From positions 310,001 to 374,000 of the forward strand of contig NZ_MYFO02000004.1 of the NCBI RefSeq assembly GCF_004514475.2: a DNA stretch of 64,000 nucleotides, written 5' to 3'. The notes below the pieces were generated by a model. The model worked only from the letters and a program-made list of their open reading frames with translations, was not told the DNA's origin and ran no database searches. The stretch is from Paenibacillus athensensis (GTDB lineage: Bacteria > Bacillota > Bacilli > Paenibacillales > NBRC-103111). Positions 23,761 to 33,182 of the stretch are shown here, piece after piece. The stretch's first letter is position 1, and every line of letters starts with the position of its first letter. Both the position numbers and the translations under genes were made by a program.

Positions 23761-25148
23761 TCAAAACGTTGTATTTGCGCGTGGTGCTGACGTATTCGTC
23801 CATTGTGTTCATCAGCCTGCTGGTGGCGTTTCCGACGGCCATGACGCTGTTTACGAACCGCTTTATCGGCGAAATTCAAAAAGAAATGCTCTCGATTGTG
23901 GCGCGTATCGCCCAGCTGCAGGAGCAATTCCAGCCGCAGGATGTCGATGCGTTCCTGAACGGCTTTTCCGACGTGCGCTCGTATTACTACTTCATGCTGT
24001 ACGACGAGCGCGGCGGGCGGCGCATGTACGGGGCGCCGAATAAGGAGCAGGCCGACGAGCCTGAAGCTGCCGATGTGCGGCTGGTGCTGAGCGGACAGGA
24101 TTATAAAACGCTGGATTTCCGCACGGAGCGCGATCCAAACCGGCTGATGGTCGGTGTGCCGATGCAGGTGCGCGGCCAGCCGTATGCGCTGTTTATTTTG
24201 CCGAAATTTTTCGACCGTTATCAAGAGGCGCGTTGGCTCATTCTCGTGGTGCTGCTGATCGTGCTGGTCATTGGCAGCCTGCTCATCCTGATCGCTTCGC
24301 GGTATGTGGTCAATCCGCTGAAGAAGCTGACGCTGGCGACCAAGCGGCTGGCCCGTGGCGATTTTAACGTGGCGGTGCGCGTCAAGCAGAAGGATGAGCT
24401 CGGCGAGCTGGCGGCCAGCTTTAATCATATGGCGGGCGAGCTGAAACAGCTGGAGCAGATGCGTCAGGATTTCGTCTCCAATGTATCGCATGAAATTCAG
24501 TCGCCGCTGACGTCGATTCGCGGCTTTTCCAAGGCGCTGCGCCGCCCCGACCTTGGCGCGGAGGACCGCGACCGCTATCTGGAAATCATCGAGCGGGAAA
24601 GCGAGCGGCTGTCGCGGCTGAGCGAAAATTTGCTCAAGCTGGCTTCGCTGGAATCGGAGCATCACCCGTTCCATCCCGTTCCGATCGATCTGGATGAGCA
24701 GCTGCGCAAGGTTGTGCTGGCGTTCGAGCCGCTGTGGTCCGCCAAGCAGCTGAAGCTGGAGCTGACGCTGCCCAAGACCAAGCTGGTCGGCGACGAGGAT
24801 CAGCTGCGCCAGGTCTGGACGAATTTATTCCATAACAGCGTCAAATTCACCCCGGAGGGCGGAACGGTCCGCATCGAGCTGCGGGCCTTGACGCAAAGCG
24901 TCAAGGTGCGGATTGCCGATACGGGCATCGGCATTCATCCGGCGGAGCGGGAGCAGGTGTTCCAGCGGTTTTTCAAAGCCGACGCTTCGCGGCAGGCGAT
25001 GTCCGGCGGAAGCGGACTCGGTCTGGCCATCGTCAAGAAAATCGTCGACATTCATCACGGGACGATTACGCTGGATAGCGAGCCGGGACGCGGCACGGAA
25101 ATGACGGTCGAGCTGCCCGCGACGCATGAAGCGCTTGTGCAGCGTTAA
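23757..25148 (+). CDS. sensor histidine kinase with HAMP domain
   Basis: A 463-residue membrane kinase. Two helices (residues about 8-30 and 160-182) flank an extracytoplasmic sensor domain of about 130 residues. HAMP is at about 183-235 (VNPLKKLTLATKRLARGDF). His245 sits in NVSHEIQSPLTSIRGF. The ATPase domain has NLFHNSVKFTPEGG, ADTGIGI and GSGLGLAIVKKI. ATGA overlap at 23757-23760 couples it to the response regulator. The signal is not readable from the sequence; the downstream efflux operon suggests envelope stress or a toxic compound. Confidence 0.93.
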   Translation: MIKTLYLRVVLTYSSIVFISLLVAFPTAMTLFTNRFIGEIQKEMLSIVARIAQLQEQFQPQDVDAFLNGFSDVRSYYYFMLYDERGGRRMYGAPNKEQADEPEAADVRLVLSGQDYKTLDFRTERDPNRLMVGVPMQVRGQPYALFILPKFFDRYQEARWLILVVLLIVLVIGSLLILIASRYVVNPLKKLTLATKRLARGDFNVAVRVKQKDELGELAASFNHMAGELKQLEQMRQDFVSNVSHEIQSPLTSIRGFSKALRRPDLGAEDRDRYLEIIERESERLSRLSENLLKLASLESEHHPFHPVPIDLDEQLRKVVLAFEPLWSAKQLKLELTLPKTKLVGDEDQLRQVWTNLFHNSVKFTPEGGTVRIELRALTQSVKVRIADTGIGIHPAEREQVFQRFFKADASRQAMSGGSGLGLAIVKKIVDIHHGTITLDSEPGRGTEMTVELPATHEALVQR

Positions 25149-25182
25149 GCCGGGTCCAGCTTGTTCATTTCGATATTACGAG

Positions 25183-25213
25183 GTCTGCCGAGCAGCTAGC
25201 GGCAGGCTTTTTT
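25183..25213 (+). terminator. terminator of the two-component operon
   Basis: CTGCCG (25185-25190) pairs with CGGCAG (25200-25205), then GCTTTTTTG. Confidence 0.75.
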
Positions 25214-25285
25214 GCGCAGGTCGACCGCTTGCGGGCAGCCGCTGTCACAATATTGTCTTTTTTTGCCGGGGGTTGCAGGAAGATC

Positions 25286-25330
25286 GTTCATATTGAGTTC
25301 ATATTGGACATGTACATTGGGGAGTATTAC
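25286..25330 (+). promoter_or_regulatory. tandem direct repeat and promoter region of the RND operon
   Basis: GTTCATATTG occurs at 25286-25295 and 25297-25306, an 11-bp period. OmpR-family regulators typically bind such head-to-tail direct repeats. The second copy runs into TTGGAC (25304-25309), and TATTAC follows at 25325-25330, a weak promoter with a 15-bp spacer, as expected where an activator is needed. The adjacent response regulator is the natural candidate. Confidence 0.6.
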
Positions 25331-25356
25331 GAGAATTCGAGAGTGGAGGGACCCGC

Positions 25357-28300
25357 ATGATCCGATTTACCAATTTCGCCATGAAGCATGTGGCGGCGAT
25401 CATGATTCTTATCGTGCTGCTCTTGGGCAGCGGGGTGTATGCGACGTCGCAGCTGAAGCTGGAAAGCTTCCCGGACATCTCCTTTCCGGTTGTCATGGTG
25501 ACGACGACTTATCAGGCGCCTCCGAAAGACATCGTGGAGGATATTACGAAGCCGGTGGAGAAGGCGCTGGCCAACGTGTCCGGGCTCGACAGCATGTCGT
25601 CGACGTCCAGTGATAACGTCTCTTCGGTCATCCTGCAGTTCGTGCAGGGCACGAAGGTAGAGGACAAAAAGAAAGATATCGAAAGTCTGGTCGCCAACAT
25701 CAAGCTCCCGGTCGGCGCGGAGCGCCCTAAGGTGCAAACGTTCGGTTTTGCGTCGTTCCCGTCGTATTTTATGGCAATTTCGGCAGAGGGCATGAACCAG
25801 ACGGCATTGGACCAGCTGTTTAAAGACGTGCTGGAGCCGGGCTTTACGTCGATTTCGGGCATCGACCATGTCGATTCAATCGGCAGCCGCGAAGCCAAGC
25901 TCGATATCAAGCTGGATGCCAATGCGCTGCAGGCCTACAATTTGAGCAGTGCGCAGGTCGTCGCTGCCATTCGCGCCGCGCTGGCTGAAGGGCCGGCCGG
26001 AACCGTAAAGACTAACGGCAATACCGAGCTGATCCGCATCAGCGGCGATATGAACAGCATATTTAACATGGACAATCTGGAGATTACTGCGCCGACAGGC
26101 GATACGTTGCTGCTCAAGCAAATTGCCAAGGTGGAAGCGGTGGCGGAATCGGATTACGTCGCCCGCGTCGACGGGCTGCCGGCCATCGGCGTCAATTTGT
26201 ATAAAACGAAGGACGCCAATGCGGTGCAATTTTCCGACGATATTCAAAAGATGATCAAGGATTGGAAGCAGCAGTATCCAGGGCTGAAATTCCAGAAAAC
26301 GTTCGATATGGCCGACAGCGTGCGCGAATCGGTCAACGGATTGCTGCGCGAGGGCATTCTGGGCGCTGTGCTGGCGTCGCTGATGATTCTCGTGTTTCTG
26401 CGGAATTTCCGGATGACCGTGATCGTGCTTGTGTCGATCCCGCTGTCGATTCTTATTACGCTGCTGATGATGTGGTATTTCGATATCTCACTGAACATCA
26501 TGACGCTTGGCGGTATGGCGATTGCTGTAGGCCGGGTCGTCGACGACAGTATTGTCGTCATTGAAAATATTTTTACCCAGCTGCAAAAGGCGCAGCAGCG
26601 CGACGAATCGGTCATTCGTCTGGCCACCAAGCAGGTGGCTGCGGCCATTACGTCGTCGACGCTGACCACCGTTGGTGTATTTGGCCCGATCGGGCTGGTC
26701 AGCGGCATCGCCGGGCAAATTTTCCGCCCGTTTGCGATTACGATTTCCTGCGCGCTGCTGGCGTCGCTGCTCGTGGCGCTGACGGTCATTCCGCTGCTCG
26801 CCAAGCTGCTGGTGCTGCGGGGCTCCGCTGCAGCCCATCATGAGGAGCCCAAGCAAGGCCGCGTGACGGCTTTTTATCAAAAAAGCTTGAACTGGTCGCT
26901 CAATCACCGCAAATCGACGCTGGTTGCCGCGATTCTGCTGTTCCTCCTGTCGGTGGGCGCGATTGTGCCGAATCTGGCGATCACGTTCATCCCTTCGGGC
27001 GATGAAGAGAAGGCGTTTTATTATGAGATCAAGCTGCCCAAGGAAACGTCGCTGGAGACGACCGACGCCAAGCTCAAGGAGCTGGAGAAGGTGCTGCAGG
27101 ACGCCAAGGACGCCGACGGCAAGCCGGTGTTCATGTATACGGAGTCACTGGCCGGGTACACGATGCAAGGCGACAAGCTGGCTTACATGGGCATGCTGAT
27201 GACCGAGGTGGCCAGCGACAAGCAGGTGGCCGAGATCAAGCAGGAATTTCAGGAGAAGCTGAGCTACAACATTCCCAAGGGCGGCAAGGTGACGCCGCAA
27301 TCGCTTGGCGGAGGCGGACCGGGCGAGTCGGACTCCGACTTCACGTATTCGTTGAAGGGCGACGACCTGCTGCAGCTGGAGCAGGCAGCGGAGCTGGTGC
27401 AGACCAAGCTGGCGGCCTATCCCGAGCTGAGCAACGTGAAGAACAGCCTCAGCGACGCCAAAATGCAAATTAACGTCAAGGTGAATCAAAGCAAGGCCCG
27501 GCTGTATGGCTTGAGCGCGGCGCAAATCCGCGACAGCGTGCGCAGCTGGGTGAGCGAGGAGCAGCTCGGCGAGCTGAAATTTGACAATGTCAGCTATACG
27601 ACAGTCGTCAGCATCGACGAGTCGTTCCGCAGCTCGCTGGACAGCATTGGCGGCATTCAGCTGAAAACGGCGTCCGGCAGCGCGATTGAGCTGCGCGACG
27701 TTGCTGACGTGGTGCGCGAGGAAGCGCCGACGACGATTCACCGCGATAAGCAGGAGCAGGTCGTCAGCGTGACCGCAAAAATCAATTCCAACAACAAAGC
27801 GGGCATCAGCGCGAAAATCGCCAAGGAGTTGAGCCAGGTCGAGCTGCCGAGCGGCGTCACCCGCAAGGTCGGCGGGATCAGCGAGGATATTTTCAAAAGC
27901 TTTTCGCAATTATTCATCGCAATGGGCGTTTCAATCTTTATCGTGTATTTCGTGATGGTGCTGGCATTCGGCAACGCTTCGGCGCCGTTTGCGATTCTGT
28001 TCTCGCTGCCGCTGGCGGCGATTGGCGGCTTGTTCGGACTGCTGGTCAGCCGGCAGCCGCTCGACGTCACTGCGCTGATCGGCTTTATGATGCTGATCGG
28101 GATTGTCGTTACGAATGCGATCGTACTGATCGATCGCGTGCAGCAGCTGCGCGAGGAAGGCTATACGACGCGCCATGCGCTGGTCGAGGCCGGCTTGACG
28201 CGCTTGCGTCCGATCATCATGACGGCGGTGGCGACGATTGTCGCGCTGGTGCCGCTGGCGCTCGGTTTGTCGAAGGGAACGATCATCTCGCAGGGGCTGG

Positions 28301-28488
28301 CCGTCGTCGTGATCGGCGGCTTGACGACCTCGACCGTGCTGACGCTCGTCGTCGTGCCGGTCGTCTACGAAATCATCGATACGCGCAAAACGAAGCGGGC
28401 CGAGCGGAAGGCGCGCAAGCGTCGCGGGCCTTCGGCGGGAGCCGGAGCCGGAGTCGGTTCTGCCGGCATGACCGTCACTGTGGAATAA
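25357..28488 (+). CDS. swrC: RND-family efflux transporter (SwrC/AcrB-like)
   Basis: A 1043-residue inner-membrane pump of the Gram-positive HAE group. It has the N-terminal helix, a porter domain with PDISFPVVMVTTTYQ, helices 2-6, a second large loop, and helices 8-12. The helix 4 aspartates lie in GRVVDDSIVVIENIF. At the helix 10 site where AcrB has the proton-relay lysine (AKNAIL), this protein reads VVTNAIVLID, an Asn, as is common outside Proteobacteria. Start ATG 25357 follows GTGGAGGG. It is first in an operon with an adaptor lipoprotein and a third secreted protein. Likely cargo: surfactants, antibiotics or lipids; not decided. Confidence 0.92.
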   Translation: MIRFTNFAMKHVAAIMILIVLLLGSGVYATSQLKLESFPDISFPVVMVTTTYQAPPKDIVEDITKPVEKALANVSGLDSMSSTSSDNVSSVILQFVQGTKVEDKKKDIESLVANIKLPVGAERPKVQTFGFASFPSYFMAISAEGMNQTALDQLFKDVLEPGFTSISGIDHVDSIGSREAKLDIKLDANALQAYNLSSAQVVAAIRAALAEGPAGTVKTNGNTELIRISGDMNSIFNMDNLEITAPTGDTLLLKQIAKVEAVAESDYVARVDGLPAIGVNLYKTKDANAVQFSDDIQKMIKDWKQQYPGLKFQKTFDMADSVRESVNGLLREGILGAVLASLMILVFLRNFRMTVIVLVSIPLSILITLLMMWYFDISLNIMTLGGMAIAVGRVVDDSIVVIENIFTQLQKAQQRDESVIRLATKQVAAAITSSTLTTVGVFGPIGLVSGIAGQIFRPFAITISCALLASLLVALTVIPLLAKLLVLRGSAAAHHEEPKQGRVTAFYQKSLNWSLNHRKSTLVAAILLFLLSVGAIVPNLAITFIPSGDEEKAFYYEIKLPKETSLETTDAKLKELEKVLQDAKDADGKPVFMYTESLAGYTMQGDKLAYMGMLMTEVASDKQVAEIKQEFQEKLSYNIPKGGKVTPQSLGGGGPGESDSDFTYSLKGDDLLQLEQAAELVQTKLAAYPELSNVKNSLSDAKMQINVKVNQSKARLYGLSAAQIRDSVRSWVSEEQLGELKFDNVSYTTVVSIDESFRSSLDSIGGIQLKTASGSAIELRDVADVVREEAPTTIHRDKQEQVVSVTAKINSNNKAGISAKIAKELSQVELPSGVTRKVGGISEDIFKSFSQLFIAMGVSIFIVYFVMVLAFGNASAPFAILFSLPLAAIGGLFGLLVSRQPLDVTALIGFMMLIGIVVTNAIVLIDRVQQLREEGYTTRHALVEAGLTRLRPIIMTAVATIVALVPLALGLSKGTIISQGLAVVVIGGLTTSTVLTLVVVPVVYEIIDTRKTKRAERKARKRRGPSAGAGAGVGSAGMTVTVE

Positions 28489-28514
28489 CGCGAAAAAGAA
28501 GGAGAGATAAAGCG

Positions 28515-29765
28515 ATGATCTATCAAAATCGGTTCAAACGCGGCGCGCAGCTGGCCGCTTTGCTCGGGCTGGCCGCCATATTGGCGGCAGGCTGCGCCAA
28601 GCCGGGCGCGGCTCCGGAGGCGTCGGAGAAGTCGGCAAGCGGCATGAAGCAGGTGAAGGTGCAGGCGGTGACCAAGCAGAAGATCGGGGAGCCGGTCGAA
28701 ATGGTCGCCGATGTCGTTGCTGCAGCGGCGCTGGACATTCCCGTGAAGGCGGACGGCGAGGTGCAGGAGGTGTTGAAAAAGCGCGGCGACCGGGTCGAGA
28801 AGGGCGAGGTGCTGCTGCGGATCGATGCCACCGACGCTATGTCGCAGCGGGCGAAAAGCGAACTGAACCGCGAAAGCCTGCAGCAGCAAATGGACAAATC
28901 GGAGCAGGACACCGAAAACGGCAAAAAGGATTTGCAAAATACAGTCAACAAGCTCCAGACGCAGGTCGGCGATTTGGAAAAAGCGTACAACCGCGTGCGC
29001 AACAGCTACGATGAAGGCAGCGCGACCGACGATCAGGTCGAACAGGCGGAAACGGCGCTGCGCAATGCGCGGATGGATTTGCAGTCGGCGCAGAGCAAGC
29101 TGGAGACGCTGGAATCGACCAATTCGCTCGCCTCGCTGGAGACACAGTTGAAATCGGCGGAGCTGTCGTTGTCCGACGCGGAGCGCGCGCTCGGCAACTA
29201 CGAGGTGAAGGCGCCGGTGAGCGGCGTGCTGACGGATTTCAGCGTCGAGCCGGGCATGACGGTTTCGCGCGGCATGAAGATCGGCCAGGTGCAGCAGGTT
29301 GATCATCTGAAAATCAAAGCCGATTTGACCGCATCGGCGGCCAAGCTGGTGCGGGGCAAAACGCAGCTGCTCTTTCATCAGTCCGGCAGCGCCGATGTGA
29401 TGACGGCCGACGTGACCTATTTGGCCGACATTATGAGCACGCAAAGCAAAACATACCCGCTGGAGCTTGCCGTCAGCAACGCCTCCGGGACGCTTGTGCC
29501 GGGCATGCGCGTTCAGGTGCAGCTTACCGGGGAGTCGGAACAAAACGTCGTCGCCGTGCCGACGCTGAGCATCGTGCGCGAGGGCAGCGACAACTTCGTA
29601 TTCGTGCTTTCCGGCGACCATGTGGAGAAGCGCAAGGTAACGCCGGGCCGGCTGAGCGGCTCGATGCAGGAGGTGCTGGACGGCGTGAAGGAAGGCGAGC
29701 AGCTTGTCGTCAGCGGCCAGCATCAGGTGCAGGATCAGGAAAAAGTGGAGGTCGTCAAGCCGTAG
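28515..29765 (+). CDS. RND efflux adaptor (membrane fusion protein), lipoprotein
   Basis: A 416-residue adaptor. The lipobox is LAAGCAKPG with Cys27 as the lipid site. Barrel-sandwich halves flank a long coiled-coil hairpin (about residues 110-220, LNRESLQQQMDKSEQDTENG, RNARMDLQSAQSKLETLEST). VKAPVSGVLTDFSVEPGMTV is the typical lipoyl-like segment. Beta-barrel and membrane-proximal domains follow (TYPLELAVSNASGTLVPGM, VAVPTLSIVREGSDNFVFVL). AAGGAGAG precedes ATG 28515. The gene order RND-adaptor is the reverse of most proteobacterial operons. Confidence 0.92.
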   Translation: MIYQNRFKRGAQLAALLGLAAILAAGCAKPGAAPEASEKSASGMKQVKVQAVTKQKIGEPVEMVADVVAAAALDIPVKADGEVQEVLKKRGDRVEKGEVLLRIDATDAMSQRAKSELNRESLQQQMDKSEQDTENGKKDLQNTVNKLQTQVGDLEKAYNRVRNSYDEGSATDDQVEQAETALRNARMDLQSAQSKLETLESTNSLASLETQLKSAELSLSDAERALGNYEVKAPVSGVLTDFSVEPGMTVSRGMKIGQVQQVDHLKIKADLTASAAKLVRGKTQLLFHQSGSADVMTADVTYLADIMSTQSKTYPLELAVSNASGTLVPGMRVQVQLTGESEQNVVAVPTLSIVREGSDNFVFVLSGDHVEKRKVTPGRLSGSMQEVLDGVKEGEQLVVSGQHQVQDQEKVEVVKP

Positions 29766-29793
29766 GCTTGGCCCCGATAAGGAGGATAACAAC

Positions 29794-31560
29794 GTGAAAC
29801 AACCGTGGAAAACAACCTTGACCGCCGTCGCCCTTTCTTGCACGCTGCTGACTGGCGCCTACCCGGCGCTGGCCGACAGCGGCGCAGCCACTCCCGCGCC
29901 GCTTTCCTATGCGCTGACAGGCAGCCTGCAGGTGGCTGTGAAAAGTGTGCTGAACGAATATGACAGCAGCGGCACGGGACTTGGCGTCGTCGTTCGCGTG
30001 ACGAATACTTCGACGCGCGTCACGCGCGTGCCGGATTACGAGGTGCGCTTGCGCACGGCCGAGGGCGTCGAATATACGCTTGCGCCCAGCAGCTCCAACG
30101 TTCGCTCCGTGCAGCCCAAGGGCAGCGTCGAGCTGAATTATATCGCTTCCGTTGACAGCGACGGCGCGTTCAGCGTGACCGATCTCGTCTGGACCGACGT
30201 CAATCTGGACGTCTATCCGAAGACCGAGACGGTCAAGCTCGACGTGCCGCTTGACGGCAGCGTCTGGCAGGGCGATCTGACGATGCTCAGCGATCCGTCG
30301 GCGATCAAGAGCTGGGGCGACAGCTTCACGCTGCCGGCGCTGAATTCGCCGCTCCGCTATGCGACCGCAGGCTTTACCAAGGACACCGCTTCGGGCAAGC
30401 CGGTGTACGTCGTGCAGCTGCTCGTAACGAACCCGAGCGCGTGGACGCAGACGCTGCCGGAATTCAGCCTGAGCGGCGTTAGCGGCAGCAAGGCGTTTGC
30501 GGGCTCCCGCGTCGAGCAAGGACCGATCAAGCTGGAGCCGGGCGAGTCGAGCTATGTGCACGTGGCGATTCCGGTCGATGAAGACGTTACGCTGAGCCGG
30601 TTGAACGTGCTGTCGCCGGAAACGTTCCGCGTGGCTGGCTCCGCCGTCACCTACAATGTCGGCCGCCTGCAAATCGGCCTGCCTCAAGGCGACGACCAGC
30701 AGGCGATTGCAGCAGCCAGCGACAAGGCGTTCGGCCAGCCGATTGCGTTCGATCCGCACAGCCAGCTGCTGCCAAGCGGCGTCAGCGTGTCGCTGATGAG
30801 CTTGCAGCGCTTCGAGAACGACGGCGAAAGCTTCGGCACGGCCGTTGCCAAGCTGAAGATCGTCAATCAGGGCGACACGGCGATTGGCGTGCCGGTCATG
30901 GGCGCCGATCTCGTCAGCGAGAACGGCTACACGTATCCCGGCGCGAAAAGCGGTGCGGCCGCTGCCGGCGCAGGCGCGTCTGCTGCCGGGGCCGCAGCGG
31001 CGGGGACAACGGCGCAGCAGGTGCTGCCCGGCACGGGCACGGTGGTCAGCTACACGTTCACGCTGCCGAAATCGGACGAAAGCCAGCGCTTTGCGCTGAA
31101 GCTTAGCGATATCAAAGCGGCAGCGCCGTACAAGTCGGAAATTGCCAAGCTGTACGTGCCGCTGCAGCAGGACGACACCAGCGATACGAAGCTGACGATG
31201 TATCCGTATGAAGTCACGCTGCGCGACTGGAACCTCTCGGCGGTTGCTTCTCAGGGGCTCGCCGGCATCAGCTATTCGTACCAGCTCAAAACGAATCTCG
31301 CCGTCAAGCAGGTCGAACCGCTGATCGTCGACCCGTCGCTGACCCGTCTGACTGTCGAGGTCGAAGACGGCACCGGCAACGTCGCCGGCAGCAAAACCGT
31401 CGCTCTGACCGGCGCGGAACGCCTCATCAGCGGCGATCAGAAGCTGGTGCTCAGCTCCGGCACCGGCCAGCTGGATTACCCGCTGACGCTGAAATTTTAC
31501 GAAACGGTCAGCACGCCAAACGGCGATGTGAAACGTTTGCTGTACAGCTACAAGTATTGA
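29794..31560 (+). CDS. secreted protein of unknown function, third gene of the RND operon
   Basis: A 588-residue exported protein. A signal peptide (TTLTAVALSCTLLTGAYPALA) ends near residue 27. The rest looks all-beta with several Ig-like segments (RVTNTSTRVTRVPDYEVRLR, SYVHVAIPVDEDVTLSRLNV) and an Ala/Gly-rich linker near residue 390-415. No anchor motif is seen. GGAGGATAACAAC supports GTG 29794. It is 28 bp after the adaptor and shares the terminator at 31568, so it is part of the operon and sits where Gram-negative operons carry the outer-membrane channel. I do not recognise the family. Confidence 0.82.
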   Translation: MKQPWKTTLTAVALSCTLLTGAYPALADSGAATPAPLSYALTGSLQVAVKSVLNEYDSSGTGLGVVVRVTNTSTRVTRVPDYEVRLRTAEGVEYTLAPSSSNVRSVQPKGSVELNYIASVDSDGAFSVTDLVWTDVNLDVYPKTETVKLDVPLDGSVWQGDLTMLSDPSAIKSWGDSFTLPALNSPLRYATAGFTKDTASGKPVYVVQLLVTNPSAWTQTLPEFSLSGVSGSKAFAGSRVEQGPIKLEPGESSYVHVAIPVDEDVTLSRLNVLSPETFRVAGSAVTYNVGRLQIGLPQGDDQQAIAAASDKAFGQPIAFDPHSQLLPSGVSVSLMSLQRFENDGESFGTAVAKLKIVNQGDTAIGVPVMGADLVSENGYTYPGAKSGAAAAGAGASAAGAAAAGTTAQQVLPGTGTVVSYTFTLPKSDESQRFALKLSDIKAAAPYKSEIAKLYVPLQQDDTSDTKLTMYPYEVTLRDWNLSAVASQGLAGISYSYQLKTNLAVKQVEPLIVDPSLTRLTVEVEDGTGNVAGSKTVALTGAERLISGDQKLVLSSGTGQLDYPLTLKFYETVSTPNGDVKRLLYSYKY

Positions 31561-31567
31561 TAAGCTT

Positions 31568-31611
31568 GCCCGTCAAGGCTCCGATAGGGGCGCTGGCGGG
31601 CTTTTTTTTTA
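31568..31611 (+). terminator. terminator of the RND operon
   Basis: GCCCG (31568-31572) pairs with CGGGC (31597-31601), followed by a run of nine T. Confidence 0.75.
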
Positions 31612-31716
31612 GAAACGAGATAAATCGGTCATTCCATTTGCAAGCGTATTTTGGTAATATTTTATAAAGTAGAAGAATTGTTCCCACGTCAGATTTCCCG
31701 GCAAAGGAGAATGCGC

Positions 31717-32988
31717 ATGCGAACCTATGCAAAGCCGCCCCGGACTTCGCCTTCGGGCCCGTCGCTGCGCCGCAAGGCGGGTAAAAAGGCCGGCGTTCGC
31801 CGCCAACCGCTTGACGGCCTTCACGAGCTGCACCGGACGATCGGCAATCAGGCCGTACAGCGGACGATTACGCTCGCCGATTATAACGGTCATACCAACG
31901 TTGAATTTAAAAAGCCCACCGCCGGTTCGACGAAAGCGCTGCTGAAGGAGAAAGCGATTGATGACATAGGGTATGGCGTCGTCAAAGCGGTGAAAGCTTT
32001 GGTGTCCGATCCGCTTAATCACTCGTTCGCCGATGTGGCCGAGCTGGCCAAGCATCTGGACAAACAATTAAACAAGAAAAAGTCAGGATCGGCTATCGAT
32101 AAGGTGGCCAAATCCGAGCATAAGAAAAACTCCAAGCTGGCCAAGCTTGTCCTTGATCCGACCGCCAAAGAGGTATTGAACGGCCGCGCCCTGACCAACA
32201 TCAGCAAAGGGACGCTGGCGGCGCTGCGCGAGCATCAGCAGAAGAAAGCCAATTACGCTTCGCTTTTCGGCGATTTCAAAACGAACATCAAGCAACCCGA
32301 CGGCGTTGACAGCGGGGGCGACGGCAATGCGCTCAAGGACATGATGATGTACATGGATTATATCGAAAGTGAGGGCGTTCAGGATCTGCACGGCAAAATC
32401 CAGGACGTTGCGTTCTCGACCAATCTCGACACATCGACGAAAAACCCCGAGGAAGCGTTGTCGATGACCCATGTCAGCATGAGCGGTACGAAAAAGAAAT
32501 CGGCCTACGCCACGTTCCCGGCCAACAATATTCAATTGCCGCTGCTCAGCGATAACAAATCTCAGCAAACCTTAAATGCGCTGGAAGCGTCGCGCAACAG
32601 CGGAGCGTTCATTTTCTCGCAAATCGGCAAATACAAATCGCTGCAAAACAACTGGATGACTCCGCAAAACGCCATCGATCCGATGCAGCACGGCAGCTTT
32701 GAAATCTCGTCGATTTCCGGACAGCACAGGAATGACTTTAACGATCGCCTGGCGGAGAATTCGAACCGGACGTACGATATGCTGCTGGCCAACAATGACG
32801 GCTGGGCGAAGCAGCTGGAGGGGCATGTCAAGGGCTATCAGGATTCGAAGGCGAGCGACGACGATAAATTCAAAGCCTTTAAGGAGGGGAGCCGCTTGAT
32901 GGTCCAGCAGCTTGGTGCTTTCACGAATCAGGACAAGCTGACCCCGCCATCAACGCCGGAATATCAGACGGTTTACGATAATATGTAG
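31717..32988 (+). CDS. protein with TIGNQAV-type N-terminal motif, possible exported effector
   Basis: A 423-residue protein of unknown function. The very basic N-terminus has no signal peptide. At residues about 33-50 it carries LHELHRTIGNQAVQRTI, a short motif I know from many DUF4157 (eCIS-core) and polymorphic-toxin-like proteins, where it reads LQRTIGNQAV or similar. The body is mostly helical (AIDDIGYGVVKAVKALVSD, KHLDKQLNKKKSG) with no catalytic motif I can name and no HExxH. AAAGGAG at 31703-31709 supports ATG 31717. Both sides are closed by terminators, so it is monocistronic. No eCIS structural genes are in the window. Confidence 0.75.
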   Translation: MRTYAKPPRTSPSGPSLRRKAGKKAGVRRQPLDGLHELHRTIGNQAVQRTITLADYNGHTNVEFKKPTAGSTKALLKEKAIDDIGYGVVKAVKALVSDPLNHSFADVAELAKHLDKQLNKKKSGSAIDKVAKSEHKKNSKLAKLVLDPTAKEVLNGRALTNISKGTLAALREHQQKKANYASLFGDFKTNIKQPDGVDSGGDGNALKDMMMYMDYIESEGVQDLHGKIQDVAFSTNLDTSTKNPEEALSMTHVSMSGTKKKSAYATFPANNIQLPLLSDNKSQQTLNALEASRNSGAFIFSQIGKYKSLQNNWMTPQNAIDPMQHGSFEISSISGQHRNDFNDRLAENSNRTYDMLLANNDGWAKQLEGHVKGYQDSKASDDDKFKAFKEGSRLMVQQLGAFTNQDKLTPPSTPEYQTVYDNM

Positions 32989-33018
32989 TGTTTGGATGTA
33001 AAATAACCACGAGTACGG

Positions 33019-33042
33019 CCGGGAGGGATCCCGGTTTTTTTG
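33019..33042 (+). terminator. terminator
   Basis: CCGGGA (33019-33024) pairs with TCCCGG (33029-33034), followed by seven T. Confidence 0.85.
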
Positions 33043-33182
33043 GTGTTTTGGCAAAAAAATCAGCGATTTGTTCCCGCGGGGCCGCTGCTCTGTGATAAAA
33101 TAAGGAAATGAGCTTGAAAGCGCTTATTTATCGGCAGGCGCAGATGGGTGTGCGCTGAGTACGACGAAAGGGAGGGACCGCT

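Noticed and set aside
28365-29843. Minus-strand frame of 492 codons opposite the RND adaptor
   Set aside because: Antisense to a well-supported lipoprotein gene; no start signal or motif.
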